Positions 1 to 9,293 are shown, counted from the stretch's first letter. The stretch is DNA of 64,000 nt from JBBRHQ01 sp963720735 (GCA_963720735.1 CAVRGL010000011.1:1-64000), one strand, 5' to 3'. Numbers and translations: made by a program. Notes: generated by a model not told the origin, from the sequence alone.

Positions 1-829
1 TTCGACCTTCCCTTCTTCACCTTTCAGCCCTCCGAGCTGGGCAAGTGCTGCTCGCCCTTTCCCTGGCCGGATTCGTCATCGACGGCGCCCGGCGGGGCTC
101 CGAGGAGCAGCGCACGGCCCGATCTGTTCCTCGGGCTCGCCCGGCGGCCCTCGTTTTCCTGCAGCCGGACCTGGGCACCTCGCTGGTGTTCGGGGTCATC
201 GCTGGCGATCATGTCGTCGGGGGGATCCGCTGGTCGCACTTCGCGGCCATCGGCGCCGGCTTCGTCGCTATCTCACTGTCGTCCTCGTGGTCGCCCCGAT
301 GGTCGGCGCTCCCGTTCTCAAGGGGTACCAGGAGGAAAGACTTGCATCTTTTCTCCATCCCAGCGCGGATCCAGGCGACGCCGGCTACCAGCAGAATCAG
401 GCCAAGATCGCAATCGGCTCCGGGGAGAAGACCGGCCGCGGCGATCAGGCCACCCAGACGCGGCTCGACTTCGTGCCCGAGCGCCACACCGACTTCATCT
501 TCGCCGTGATCGGGGAGCGCTACGGGTTCATCGGGGCCGCGTTCGTCCTGTCCCTCTTCGCCCTGCTCATCTGGCGGGCGCTGCGGATCGTGACGCTCTC
601 AAAGAACTTGTACGGAACCCTGGTCGCAGGCGGCATCGCCGCCATGCTGATGTTCCAGGTCTTCGTCAATGTCGGGATGAGCCTCGGAATCATGCCCATC
701 ACCGGCATCCCATTGCCGCTGATGAGCTACGGAGGTTCGTCGGTCATCGCCACATTCCTGGCGGTGGGCATCCTGCAGAGCATCCACATGCAGGCGCGAC
801 TCAGCCAGAAGAGCCGGAGGGCGTACTGA
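1..829 (+). pseudogene. rodA: RodA/FtsW-family (SEDS) peptidoglycan polymerase, C-terminal part, frameshifted
   Basis: This is the C-terminal part of a SEDS glycosyltransferase, the membrane enzyme that polymerises lipid II during elongation. Visible family motifs are FQPSELGK at the left edge, VFLQPDLGTSLVF, PERHTDFIFAVIGE and the final GIPLPLMSYGGSS. They lie in different frames: frame 1 up to about 44, frame 3 to about 270, then frame 2 to the stop. At least two indels are therefore present, and the 5' end runs off the window. RodA is favoured over FtsW because rodA commonly precedes the RNase E/G gene in related genomes, which is family knowledge. The indels look like sequencing or assembly errors rather than decay, because every motif is intact. 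Confidence 0.8.
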
Positions 830-851
830 CCCATCAACTGAGCTGAGGTAA

Positions 852-2699
852 ATGAAGAAGACAATCCTGGTTTCCGCCGACCGCGGCGAGACCCGCGTGG
901 CCGTGCTCAAGCCAAGAAGCAGGGATCGAAGCCGGAGGTGGCCGAGCTCTACATCGAGCGCCGCGGCCGCCGCTCGATCGTCGGCAACATCTACAAGGGC
1001 AAGGTCGACAACGTGCTTCCCGGCATGGAGGCGGCGTTCGTCGACATCGGCCTGGAGCGAAACGGCTTCCTCCACGTCGACGAGATCCTCCTTCCGGGGG
1101 GCGAGCAGGCCCCGCGGCGCGGCCGCGGCAAGGGCCGGCGGATCGACGAGCTGATCAAGCCCGGGCAGGAGATCGTCGTCCAGGTGGTCAAGGACCCGCT
1201 GAAGACCAAGGGGGCGCGGCTGACGATGAACGCCTCGATCGCCGGGCGCTACCTGGTCTACGCGCCACAGGGCAGCGGCGTCGGGGTCAGCCGCCGGCTC
1301 GGCCGACAAGGAGCGCGACCGGCTCCGCAAGATGGTCGACCGCACCTACAAGGGCCCGGGCGGGCTGATCGTCCGCACCGCCGCCCACGGCGCCAAGAAG
1401 GCCGACTTCGTGCGCGAGATCGGCTACCTGCACAAGCTCAACGAGGTGCTCGAGCGCCGCATCGAGGAGGTGAAGGCGCCGGCCCTGGTCTTCCAGGAGG
1501 CCGATCTCTCGGTCCGGGTCCTGCGCGACGTCTTCCTCAGCGACTTCGAGAAGGCGATCATCGACTCTCCGAAGCAGCGCGACCGGGTGACCAGCTTCTT
1601 CCAGCGCACCGCGCCGGAGCTGGTCTCGGGCGTCGAGCTCTACGAGGACCCCAAACCGCTGTTCGAGCGGTACGGGATCGAGGAGGAGATCAACTCGACC
1701 CTGAGCCGGCGGATCGATCTGCCCTCCGGCGGCTACCTGGTGATCGACTACGCCGAGGCGCTGACCGTGATCGACGTCAACAGCGGCAGCTTCACCGGCC
1801 GCGGCAAGGGCGGGCTCGAGGAGACGATCACCAGGGTCAACACCGAGGCCGCCGAGGAGGTGGTGCGCCAGCTGAGGCTGCGCGACATCGGCGGGATCAT
1901 CGTCATCGACTTCATCGACATGGCCCGCGCCCGCAACCGGGACAAGGTCCTGCAGGTGCTGCGCAAGGCGCTCGACGCCGACAAGTCGAAGAGCTACGTG
2001 GTCGAGGTCTCGCCGCTGGGACTGGTCGAGATGACCCGCCAGAACGTCACCGACGGAGTCCGCGAGATCCTCACGGTCCGCTGCCCGACCTGCGAGGGCG
2101 AGGGAGTCGTGCTCTCGGCCGAGACCGTGGCGCTCGAGGGCCTGCGCAAGCTGCACGACATCGTCGCCGAGAACCCGGAGCCGGAGGCCTTCCTGATCCG
2201 GGTGCAGCCGAAGGTCGCGGCGGAGCTGATCGATCCCGAGAGCGGCCTTGCCGAGTTCGAGGAGGAGACCGGCAAGCAGTTCCACTTCGAGGGCGGCGAG
2301 GCGCTGCCGATCGACACCTTCGAGCTGATCGAGTCGGGCAGCCGCGAGAAGATCGAGGAGCGGGCGCTGCCGTTCAAAGTCGGCGAGGAGGTCCTGGTCA
2401 GCATCGAGGAGCCTCACATGTACAACGCCGACGACGCCGTCGCCCGGGTCGACTCCTACATCGTCAGCGTCAGCGGCGGCGCTCCGTTCGTCGGCGAGCG
2501 CAAGCTGGTGCGGATCGAGCGGGTCGAGCGGGCGGCCGCCGTGGCCTCGCTGCCGGGCGTCGAGTCGAGCAACGGCGGCGGCTCCTCCGGCCCGGGTCCG
2601 AACGGCTCCGAGCAGCTAGAATCACCCGGCTCTGGCAGGCGCCGCCGCGGCCGCCGAGGTGGTCGCGGCCGTTCGCGCGCCGCGAAATCGGACGACTGA
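852..2699 (+). CDS. rng: Ribonuclease E/G family endoribonuclease (two apparent frameshifts)
   Basis: Single-strand endoribonuclease of RNA processing and decay. It starts at ATG 852 (MKKTILVSADRGETRVAVL) and needs two frame corrections. Near 906 one base seems to be missing before AAKKQGSKPEVAELYIERR. Near 1300 the frame shifts again before ADKERDRLRKMVDRTYKG. After 1332 the frame is open to the stop. Seen: an S1-like segment (IVGNIYKGKVDNVLPGMEAA), catalytic aspartates in LTVIDVNSGSFTG and IIVIDFIDMAR, the zinc-link CPTCEGEG, and a basic Gly/Arg tail (RRRRGRRGGRGRSR). The E. coli degradosome scaffold is absent, so it resembles RNase G in length. It is followed after 20 bp by rplU. Confidence 0.85.
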
Positions 2700-2719
2700 G
2701 GACCAGCAGCCGGCGAAGC

Positions 2720-3268
2720 ATGTACGCAGTGATCGAAAGCGGAGGCAAGCAGTACAAGGTCGAGAAGGGCACCGCCCTGCTCGTCGATCGGCTGCCCGAG
2801 GACGAGGGCGCCAAGGTCACCCTGCGCCCGGTGATGTTCCGTGACAAGGAGGTCGTCGCCGACAGCTCGGGCCTCGAGAAGGTGAAGGTGGAGGCGACTG
2901 TCGCCGAGCACCTGCGCGGTCCGAAGATCAAGGTCTTCAAGTACAAGGCCAAGAAGGGCTACCGGCGACGCGGCGGCCACCGCTCGGAGCTGACCCGCCT
3001 CGAGGTCACAGAGGTGAAGATGCTGACCCGTAAGCCCGCCGCGAAGAAGGCCGAGGCGAAGCCCAAAGCCTCCGGCGCCGAGGTGAAGACCGAGGCGGAG
3101 ACGAAGGCGCCGGCGAAGAAGCCGGCGGCGCGCAAGGCCGCCCCGAAGAAGCCGGCCGCCCCGAAGAAGCCGGCCGCCAAGGCGAAGCCCGCCGCGAAGA
3201 AGCCCGCCGCGAAGAAGCCGGCGGCACGCAAGCCGGCCCCGAAGAAGGAGGACGGCGATGGCTCATAA
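2720..3268 (+). CDS. rplU: 50S ribosomal protein bL21 with long Lys/Ala/Pro tail
   Basis: Ribosomal protein bL21, which binds 23S rRNA in the large subunit. ATG 2720 begins MYAVIESGGKQYKVEKG, the canonical N-terminus, and the core including KVFKYKAKKGYRRRGGHR fills about residues 1–103. About 80 further residues of Lys/Ala/Pro repeats (AAKKP, APKKP) follow, similar in composition to histone H1 tails. Typical bL21 is about 103 residues, so this one (182) is nearly doubled. The last 11 bp overlap rpmA, implying translational coupling. The reading frame continues open upstream through the frameshifted RNase gene, but the start is unambiguous from homology. Confidence 0.96.
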   Translation: MYAVIESGGKQYKVEKGTALLVDRLPEDEGAKVTLRPVMFRDKEVVADSSGLEKVKVEATVAEHLRGPKIKVFKYKAKKGYRRRGGHRSELTRLEVTEVKMLTRKPAAKKAEAKPKASGAEVKTEAETKAPAKKPAARKAAPKKPAAPKKPAAKAKPAAKKPAAKKPAARKPAPKKEDGDGS

Positions 3269-3512
3269 GAAGGGACTCGGCTCCAGTCGCAACGGCCGCG
3301 ACTCCAACCCGAAGATGCTCGGCGTGAAGATCTTCGCCGGCCAGCGCGTCAACGGCGGCGAGATCATCGTCCGCCAGCGCGGCACCCGCTTCTGGCCCGG
3401 GGAGGGCACCGGCCTAGGCCGCGACCACACGATCTTCGCCACCCGCGCCGGCGTGGTCGATTTCAAGCCGGCCCGGCGCGGCCGCACAATCAGCGTTCTG
3501 GCCGAGGACTAG
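3258..3512 (+). CDS. rpmA: 50S ribosomal protein bL27
   Basis: Ribosomal protein bL27 (84 residues), near the peptidyl-transferase centre. The protein starts MAHKKGLGSSRNGRDS and contains the family signature GEIIVRQRGTRFWPG and GRDHTIFATRAGVVDF. There is no cleavable Firmicutes-type N-terminal extension, because AHKKG follows the initiator directly. Its start overlaps the end of rplU by 11 bp, and the obg GTPase gene follows, the classical rplU–rpmA–obg order. Confidence 0.97.
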   Translation: MAHKKGLGSSRNGRDSNPKMLGVKIFAGQRVNGGEIIVRQRGTRFWPGEGTGLGRDHTIFATRAGVVDFKPARRGRTISVLAED

Positions 3513-3602
3513 GGCTCCGAGGACAAGGGGCCGGCGGGTCTCCGCAGCCCACCCCGCCTTGGCCCGAACCTCGGGTGTCGGAGCTTGTGGCACCCTCCCT
3601 CG

Positions 3603-4895
3603 ATGCTCCACGACAGAGCGAAGATCTACGTCGAAGGTGGGCGTGGGGGTAACGGATGCGTTTCGTTTCGCCGCGAGGCTCACGTGCCGAAGGGCGGGCC
3701 CGACGGCGGCGACGGCGGGCACGGGGGCAGCGTCGTGCTCGCCTGCGACACCTCCCGGCGCGACCTGACTGCACTGAGTGGCGGCAAGCACTTCCGGGCT
3801 GGTAGGGGGCGCCATGGCGAGGGTTCCAACCGGCATGGCGCACGGGGGGAGGATCGGGTGGTCCCGGTGGCGCCCGGGACCTCCGTCGTCGCACTCGACG
3901 GGGCCGCGATCGAGCTGACCGAGCCCGGCCAGCGGGCGATCGTCGCCCACGGTGGACGCGGCGGGCACGGCAACAAGCGCTTCGCGACCTCGACCCGCCA
4001 GGCGCCTCGCTTTGCGGAGCGCGGGGGGGAGGGCGAGTCCGGCTGGATCGAGCTGCGCCTGCGGTTGCTTGCCGACGCGGGGCTGATCGGCCTCCCCAAC
4101 GCCGGCAAGTCGTCGCTGATCTCGCGCCTCACCCGGGCCGCGCCGAAGATCGCCGACTACCCTTTCACGACGGTGGAGCCGGTCCTGGGGACGATCGAGA
4201 CCGACGAGCGCCAGGCGGTGATCGCCGACATCCCGGGGCTGATCGAGGGCGCCGCCGGCGGCGCCGGGCTGGGTCACGAGTTCCTCGCCCACGTCGAGCG
4301 CTGCGCGGTCCTCGTCCACCTGGTCGACATCGCCCCCGGCGAGGGCGACCCCGCCGCGGCCTACGAGACCGTGCGCGGGGAGCTCGCCTCCTACGGCGCC
4401 GGGCTCGATCGGGTGCCGGAGGTCGTCGTCCTCTCCAAGTCCGACCTCGTCGGTGCCGAGGAGGCGGAGCGGGTCGCGGCGCAGTGGCGCAAGCGGCTCG
4501 GCGAGCGGGCGATCGCGGTGCTGTCCGTTTCCTCGGCGACCGGGGAGGGCCTCCAGCAGCTGAGCCGGCGGATCGTCGCCTCGATCCCCGAGGAGCCGCC
4601 CGCGACGCCGGCGGAGTCCCCGCCCGGGGGCTTCGAGGCCGAGCATCGCGTCTACCGGCCCGCCGGGGAGGGCGGCTACGACGTCGTCGCCGAGGGCGAG
4701 GGCGCCTTCCGCGTCACCGGCCGGGGGGTGGAGCTGCTGGTCGAGCGCCACGACCTCGGCAACGAGGAGGCGCTCTCCTATCTCGAGCAGCGGCTGACCG
4801 AGATCGGGGTTGTCGCGGCGCTGCGCTCGGCCGGCTTCGAGCCGGGCGACGAGGTCCGGATCGGCGAGCACGAATTCGAGCTGCACCCGGGCTGA
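3603..4895 (+). CDS. obg: GTPase Obg/CgtA, 50S assembly factor
   Basis: Obg-family GTPase acting in large-subunit maturation and stress signalling. Domains: Gly-rich Obg fold (residues 1–155, CVSFRREAHVPKGGPDGG), G domain with P-loop GLPNAGKSS (about 162), G3 DIPGLIEGA and NKxD-like SKSD, then an OCT-type C-terminal domain (about 340–430). I chose ATG 3603 (MLHDRAKIYVEGG) because it matches the family N-terminus; an in-frame ATG at 3585 would add six residues. A CACCCT box lies six bases before 3603. It sits downstream of rpmA and upstream of proB. Confidence 0.95.
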   Translation: MLHDRAKIYVEGGRGGNGCVSFRREAHVPKGGPDGGDGGHGGSVVLACDTSRRDLTALSGGKHFRAGRGRHGEGSNRHGARGEDRVVPVAPGTSVVALDGAAIELTEPGQRAIVAHGGRGGHGNKRFATSTRQAPRFAERGGEGESGWIELRLRLLADAGLIGLPNAGKSSLISRLTRAAPKIADYPFTTVEPVLGTIETDERQAVIADIPGLIEGAAGGAGLGHEFLAHVERCAVLVHLVDIAPGEGDPAAAYETVRGELASYGAGLDRVPEVVVLSKSDLVGAEEAERVAAQWRKRLGERAIAVLSVSSATGEGLQQLSRRIVASIPEEPPATPAESPPGGFEAEHRVYRPAGEGGYDVVAEGEGAFRVTGRGVELLVERHDLGNEEALSYLEQRLTEIGVVAALRSAGFEPGDEVRIGEHEFELHPG

Positions 4896-4974
4896 GGGTT
4901 TGGCGAAGCCGCCGCCGCCGCAGTAGCTTTGCCGCGCATGCGAGCCTCGTCCCGCTCGGCGGAGCACCGCTTCC

Positions 4975-4980
4975 TAGACT
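4975..4980 (+). promoter_or_regulatory. Putative -10 box (TAGACT) of proB
   Basis: TAGACT lies nine bases before the ATG of proB, inside the gap after obg. This fits the leaderless-promoter pattern seen at many genes in the window. No convincing -35 box is visible. Confidence 0.35.
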
Positions 4981-4989
4981 TGGGCGGCC

Positions 4990-6078
4990 ATGACCCTGGT
5001 CGTCAAGCTCGGTTCATCGATCGTCGCCGCCGACGACGGCGAGCTGCGCGCCGACGTCCTCGACAGCGTCTGCGAGCAGGTCTCGACGCTGGAGGCGGAC
5101 GGCGAGCGGGTGGTGATGGTCACCTCTGGCGCGATCGCCCGGGGAATCCGGCTGATGCGCCTCTCCTCGCGCCCGGCCGCGATGGACGAGCTCCAGGCGG
5201 CCTCGGCGATCGGCCAGGGCGATCTCTTCCGTGCCTATGAGTCGCGACTCGACGCCCGCGGGGTCCACGCCGCCCAGGTGTTGCTGACCGCCTCCGACAT
5301 CGCCGCCCGAACCAACTACCTCAACGCCCGCCAGACACTGCGGCGTCTGGTCGACTGGGGGGTGGTGCCGGTGGTCAACGAGAACGACACCACGGCGACC
5401 GACGAGATCACCTTCGGCGACAACGACTTCCTCGCCGCGCAGGTGGCGATCCTCCTCGACGCCAGGCTGCTCGTCCTGCTCACCGATATAGACGGCCTGC
5501 ACAGCGCCGACCCGCGGACCGAGCCTGGCGCCGAGCTGGTGCGCGAGGTGAGCCGCCCCGAACAGCTCGAGGGTCTGGAGATCGGGGATCGCACCTCGGC
5601 CTTCGGCTCGGGAGGGATGCGCAGCAAGGTGGCGGCGGCCGTGATGGCCGCGGAAGCCGGGATCGGCGCGGTGATCTGCAACGGGACGGTGCGGGGGACA
5701 CTGCGTGAGGCGGCCGCGGGGGAGGCGGTCGGCACCGCATTCGCTGCCCGCGGGGGACGGGGCTCTAGCTTCAAGCTCTGGCTCAAGCACGCGAAGCCTG
5801 CGCACGGGCGGATCGCGGTCGACGAGGGCGCGGCCCGGATGCTGCGCGAGGGCGGCTCCAGCCTGCTGCCGGTCGGGATCGTCGGCGTCGAGGGGAGCTT
5901 CGGGGCCGGCGACGCGGTTGAGGTGACCTCCGGCGCGGAGCTGATCGGCAAGGGGATCGCCAACTACTCCGCGGACGAAGTCGAGCGGATCAAGGGCATG
6001 AAGAGCTCGCAGGTGCGGGAGCTGATCCCGCACGCCGCTGAGGAGGCTGTCCACCGCGACTACTTCGTCCTCGCCTGA
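4990..6078 (+). CDS. proB: Glutamate 5-kinase
   Basis: ATP-dependent phosphorylation of glutamate, the first step of proline synthesis. The protein has an amino-acid kinase domain (residues 1–255: VVKLGSSIV, VTSGAIARG, NENDTTATDEITFGDND) and a C-terminal PUA domain (about 275–360, ending HRDYFVLA). At 362 residues it has the normal length for the PUA-containing form. proA follows after 27 bp, so the first two enzymes of the pathway are adjacent and probably co-expressed. The start follows the conserved MTLVVKLGSS N-terminus. Confidence 0.96.
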   Translation: MTLVVKLGSSIVAADDGELRADVLDSVCEQVSTLEADGERVVMVTSGAIARGIRLMRLSSRPAAMDELQAASAIGQGDLFRAYESRLDARGVHAAQVLLTASDIAARTNYLNARQTLRRLVDWGVVPVVNENDTTATDEITFGDNDFLAAQVAILLDARLLVLLTDIDGLHSADPRTEPGAELVREVSRPEQLEGLEIGDRTSAFGSGGMRSKVAAAVMAAEAGIGAVICNGTVRGTLREAAAGEAVGTAFAARGGRGSSFKLWLKHAKPAHGRIAVDEGAARMLREGGSSLLPVGIVGVEGSFGAGDAVEVTSGAELIGKGIANYSADEVERIKGMKSSQVRELIPHAAEEAVHRDYFVLA

Positions 6079-6105
6079 GCGGGCGGCGGCTACCCTTAGC
6101 CGCTG

Positions 6106-7371
6106 ATGGCCACGACCACGACGAGCGTCGCCGATGCCTGCGCGGCCGCCAGGGCCGCCTCGCTGGAGCTGGCCCGCGCCCCGACGCAGCTCAAGGACGC
6201 CGCCCTGGAGGCCACGGCGGACCTGCTTGGGCGGCGCGCAGAGGCGATCCTCGAGGCCAACGCCGCCGATCTCGCCGATCCCCGCGCCGAGTCCCTGACG
6301 GCGGCGCTCCGCGACCGCCTCACCCTGACCGCCGAGCGGATCGAGTCGATGGCGGCTGGGGTGCGGGCGGTCGCCGCCCTGCCGGACCCGGTCGGCGAGG
6401 AGATCGAGAGGCGTGACCTCGAGAGCGGCATCGAACTGCGCAAGGTCCGGGTCCCGCTCGGGGTCGTCGCGGTCGTCTACGAAGCGCGTCCCAACGTCAC
6501 CGTTGACTGCGCGGCGCTGACGATCAAGAGCGGCAACGCGATCGTCCTGCGCGGCTCCTCCTACGCCGAGCGCTCCAACGGCGCCCTGGCGGCGATTGCG
6601 CGCGAGGCCCTGTCCGAGACGGGCCTGCCGGCTGACGCGGTCCTCCTCCTCGAGGCGGCTGAGCGTCAGGGGCTGGCGGAGCTGGCCACCCAGGACGGGC
6701 TCGTCGACCTGCTGATCCCGCGTGGCGGGGAGGGCCTCAAGGAGGCGCTGAAGGAGGTCGCGACCGTGCCGGTGATGTACGCGGCGGCGGGAAACTGCCA
6801 TGTCTACGTGCACTCGGAGGCCGACCTGGAGATGGCCCGGTCGATCGCCTACAACGCGAAGGTGGACCGCCCCGGTGTCTGCAACGCGGCCGAGACGCTG
6901 CTGGTCGACCGTGAGGTGGCGCCCGCGTTCCTGCCGCCGGTGCTGGCCGACCTCGCCGCCGCCGGAGTCGAGCTCCTCGGTGACGCCGAGACCCGCGAGA
7001 ACGCAGGCGAGACCGAGGTGGGGGAGGCCGCGGCCGAGGATTGGGACACCGAGTACCTCGACATGAAGATGGCGATCGGGGTGGTCGACGGGCTGGAGGC
7101 GGCGATCGAGCACGTCAACCGGCACGGCAGCGGCCACTCGGAGGCGATCGTCACCGCCTCCGAGCAGGCGGCCGACCTGTTCACCGCGGGGGTAGACGCC
7201 GCCGCCGTCTACGTCAACGCATCGACCCGGTTCACGGACGGCTTCGAGTACGGGATGGGCGCCGAGATCGGCAACTCGACCCAGAAGCTGCACGCGCGAG
7301 GCCCGATCGGGCTGCGTGAGCTGACGACCTTCAAGTACGTCGGCCGCGGCCAGGGCCAGGTGCGTGGCTAG
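6106..7371 (+). CDS. proA: Gamma-glutamyl phosphate reductase
   Basis: NADPH-dependent reduction of glutamyl phosphate to the semialdehyde, second step of proline synthesis. It belongs to the aldehyde dehydrogenase superfamily. Seen: VYEARPNVTVDCAALTIKSG, the cofactor-binding region LIPRGGEGL, the catalytic Cys in DRPGVCNAAETLLVD, and the C-terminal GAEIGNSTQKLHARGPIGL. The length of 421 is typical. The end overlaps the GTG start of nadD by 8 bp. A TACCCT box lies nine bases before the ATG, so it may also have its own leaderless promoter besides reading from proB. Confidence 0.96.
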   Translation: MATTTTSVADACAAARAASLELARAPTQLKDAALEATADLLGRRAEAILEANAADLADPRAESLTAALRDRLTLTAERIESMAAGVRAVAALPDPVGEEIERRDLESGIELRKVRVPLGVVAVVYEARPNVTVDCAALTIKSGNAIVLRGSSYAERSNGALAAIAREALSETGLPADAVLLLEAAERQGLAELATQDGLVDLLIPRGGEGLKEALKEVATVPVMYAAAGNCHVYVHSEADLEMARSIAYNAKVDRPGVCNAAETLLVDREVAPAFLPPVLADLAAAGVELLGDAETRENAGETEVGEAAAEDWDTEYLDMKMAIGVVDGLEAAIEHVNRHGSGHSEAIVTASEQAADLFTAGVDAAAVYVNASTRFTDGFEYGMGAEIGNSTQKLHARGPIGLRELTTFKYVGRGQGQVRG

Positions 7372-7978
7372 CGGCCCGGGTGCCGGAATCGGCGTCCTCG
7401 GCTCGGCGTTCAACCCTCCCCACCTGGGGCACCTGGCGCTGGCCCAGGAGGCGCTCTGGCAGCTCGGCCTCTCCGAGGTGCTGCTCGTCCCGACCGGGCA
7501 GGCGCCGCACAAGCGGATCGCCGATGACCCGGGCAAGGAGATCCGCCTGGCGATGACCCGGCTCGCCGCCTCCGAGGATGCCCGCTTCATCGTCTCCACC
7601 CTGGAGGTCGAGCGGGACGGGCCGTCCTACACGTCTGAGACCTTGGAGCAGCTTGCCGAGGAGAGAGGAGACACCGAGCTGGTCTTCGTGATGGGGGCCG
7701 ACGCCGCGGTCGGGCTGGAGAGCTGGCATCGACCGGAGCGGGTGGTCGAGCTCGCACGGCTCGCCGTGGCGCGACGTGCCGGGGTCGCGGACGCCGAGGT
7801 CGCGGCGGTGCTGCGGAGCCTCGGCGCGCTGGAGTCATCGACGCTGCTCGAGATGCCCCAGTTCGGGGTCTCCTCCTCGGCGGTGCGCGAGCGGGCCGCC
7901 TCGGGGCGCCCGCTGCGCTACCTGGTGGCGGAGCCGGTGGCGCGGTTCATCGAGGAGCGGGGCGTCTACACCGGATGA
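7364..7978 (+). CDS. nadD: Nicotinate-nucleotide adenylyltransferase
   Basis: Adenylates nicotinate mononucleotide in NAD synthesis. The nucleotidyltransferase fold is shown by GSAFNPPHLGHLALAQEA with its HxGH motif (HLGH), and by the C-terminal SSSAVRERAASGRPLRYLV, equivalent to ISSTxxR. The GTG start at 7364 overlaps the end of proA by 8 bp, and the stop overlaps rsfS by 4 bp, indicating translational coupling. The length of 204 is normal. The nadD–rsfS pairing is very widely conserved and supports the call. Confidence 0.95.
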   Translation: MASGPGAGIGVLGSAFNPPHLGHLALAQEALWQLGLSEVLLVPTGQAPHKRIADDPGKEIRLAMTRLAASEDARFIVSTLEVERDGPSYTSETLEQLAEERGDTELVFVMGADAAVGLESWHRPERVVELARLAVARRAGVADAEVAAVLRSLGALESSTLLEMPQFGVSSSAVRERAASGRPLRYLVAEPVARFIEERGVYTG

Positions 7979-8361
7979 GCACGCAGACCTCGGAGACGCT
8001 TGCGCTGCGGCTGGCCGAGCTGGCCGACTCGAAGAAGGCCGCCGAGATCGTCGCCCTCGATATGCGCGAGCTGGTCTCCTACACCGACTACCTGGTGATC
8101 TGCACCGCCGGCAACGAGCGCCAGGCGAAGGCGATCACCGACGAGGTCCGGGTCAGGCTGAAGAACGACGAGGACCTGATCCCGGGCCAGATCGAGGGCG
8201 AGGGGGCGGCGGGATGGGTTGTCCTCGACTACCTCGATTGCGTCCTGCACGTCTTCACCGCCGAGGCGCGGGAGCGCTACGGGCTGGAGGAGCTTTGGCG
8301 CGATGCTCCCCGGGTGGCGCTGGAGCTGCCCGGCTCCCGGACTCGCGCCGCCAGCGCCTGA
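7975..8361 (+). CDS. rsfS: Ribosomal silencing factor RsfS
   Basis: RsfS binds uL14 and blocks 30S–50S joining when nutrients are scarce. The 128-residue protein has the family core: KKAAEIVALDMRELVSYTDY, then ICTAGNERQAKAI, GWVVLDYLDCVLHVFTAEAR and YGLEELW. It overlaps nadD by 4 bp (ATGA). A CGCCTG/CAGGCG hairpin with an ACCGAA loop follows the stop at about 8357–8374; it has no T-run, so I do not call it a terminator. The next gene has its own -10-like box. Confidence 0.95.
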   Translation: MSTQTSETLALRLAELADSKKAAEIVALDMRELVSYTDYLVICTAGNERQAKAITDEVRVRLKNDEDLIPGQIEGEGAAGWVVLDYLDCVLHVFTAEARERYGLEELWRDAPRVALELPGSRTRAASA

Positions 8362-8431
8362 CCGAACAGGCGTTCGCCCTGATCCCGTGGGCGCGAATTG
8401 CCGTCCGGGGGCCCACCTACGGTTTTCGCCC

Positions 8432-9145
8432 ATGGGTAGCTTCCAGAGGGCGTTCCTCGGCTACCGCCGCAGCGAAGTCGATGCGGCGATCGCCGTCTGG
8501 GACCAGAAGGTCGGCGACCTCGACCGCCAGCTCGCCTACATGTCCGGCCTGATCGTCGAGCGCGAGCGCGAGATCCGCGATCTCCAGGAGGAGCTCCGTC
8601 TCGCCAACGAGCGCCATGACCGCAGCCTGGCGTCGGTCGAGTCGATCGCCCTGCGGCTCGAGGAGGTCCAGGCGCAGGCGCGGGGCCAGGCGACCAGGAT
8701 CCGAATGAAGGCGCTGCGCGACGCCGTCGAGGTGAGCCGTAAGGTCCAGGACCTTGCCGGCCGGATCGGTGTCGAGACCGCGGAGGGGTCAGCCGGGTTC
8801 GCCGAGGTCGCCACCGCTCCCAACGGGAACGGCCACCTCTCCGAGGTCGATGCCCACGAGCTCTTCGAGGGCCTGGTCAAGGTCCAGATCGGCCCACTGG
8901 GCGACTTCTCCCAGCTCGTCTCCTTCGAAGATGCGGCCGGCCAGATCGACGCCACCTCGGAGATCTCGGTCGAGCGATTCTCCGAGGGTCGCGCGACCCT
9001 CTCGCTGCGCCTCGACCAGCCGGTCGAGCTGCTCCGGGAGCTGGATGAGCGCTCGCCTCTCGAGTTCAAGGTCCGCCACACCGCCGCCGACAGCGTCGTT
9101 CTCGACGTGGACGGCGAGCAGGGCCCGCAGCAGCGCGCGGCGTAG
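8432..9145 (+). CDS. DivIVA-like coiled-coil protein
   Basis: A 237-residue protein whose N-terminus (FQRAFLGYRRSEVDAAI) resembles the lipid-binding start of DivIVA/GpsB proteins, FxGYDxxEVD. A long charged coiled coil follows (residues about 15–90, rich in E/R/L). Residues about 135–235 look globular and do not match anything I know. DivIVA proteins mark curved membranes and organise polar growth or division; that role is inferred from the N-terminus only. TACGGT lies eight bases before ATG 8432. The frame stays open upstream of 8432, but only this ATG gives the DivIVA-like start. Confidence 0.65.
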   Translation: MGSFQRAFLGYRRSEVDAAIAVWDQKVGDLDRQLAYMSGLIVEREREIRDLQEELRLANERHDRSLASVESIALRLEEVQAQARGQATRIRMKALRDAVEVSRKVQDLAGRIGVETAEGSAGFAEVATAPNGNGHLSEVDAHELFEGLVKVQIGPLGDFSQLVSFEDAAGQIDATSEISVERFSEGRATLSLRLDQPVELLRELDERSPLEFKVRHTAADSVVLDVDGEQGPQQRAA

Positions 9146-9219
9146 AGCGCTCGCGGTCGCCATCTCCCCGGCTGAGCGGGGCGGGCCGCTATAACTTCGT
9201 GCATCGCCGCACTCTGCTT

Positions 9220-9292
9220 GGGGCTGTAGCTCAGCTGGAAGAGCGACGCGCTGGCAGCGCGTAGGTCACGGGTTCGAGTCCCGTCAGCTCCA
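9220..9292 (+). tRNA. tRNA-Ala (anticodon GGC)
   Basis: All four arms fold. Acceptor GGGGCTG pairs with CAGCTCC and contains a G3:U70 wobble, the alanine identity element. The D stem is GCTC/GAGC. The anticodon stem ACGCG/CGCGT encloses the loop CTGGCAG, giving anticodon GGC. The T stem ACGGG/CCCGT has the loop TTCGAGT. The discriminator is A, and CCA is not encoded. The gene stands alone between the DivIVA-like gene and a gene remnant. TATAAC about 25 bases upstream may be its -10 box. Confidence 0.95.
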
Positions 9293-9293
9293 C

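Noticed and set aside
938..3268. Single 776-codon frame joining RNase sequence and bL21
   Set aside because: It results from the frameshifts in the RNase gene. The middle translates as low-complexity Arg/Ala, while the true RNase frame is open in parallel from 1332, and bL21 has its own canonical ATG at 2720.
5014..7599. Long open frame of 861 codons on the reverse strand
   Set aside because: It is antisense to proB and proA, whose motifs are complete. GC-rich codon bias opens the opposite strand, and the translation has no recognisable domain.
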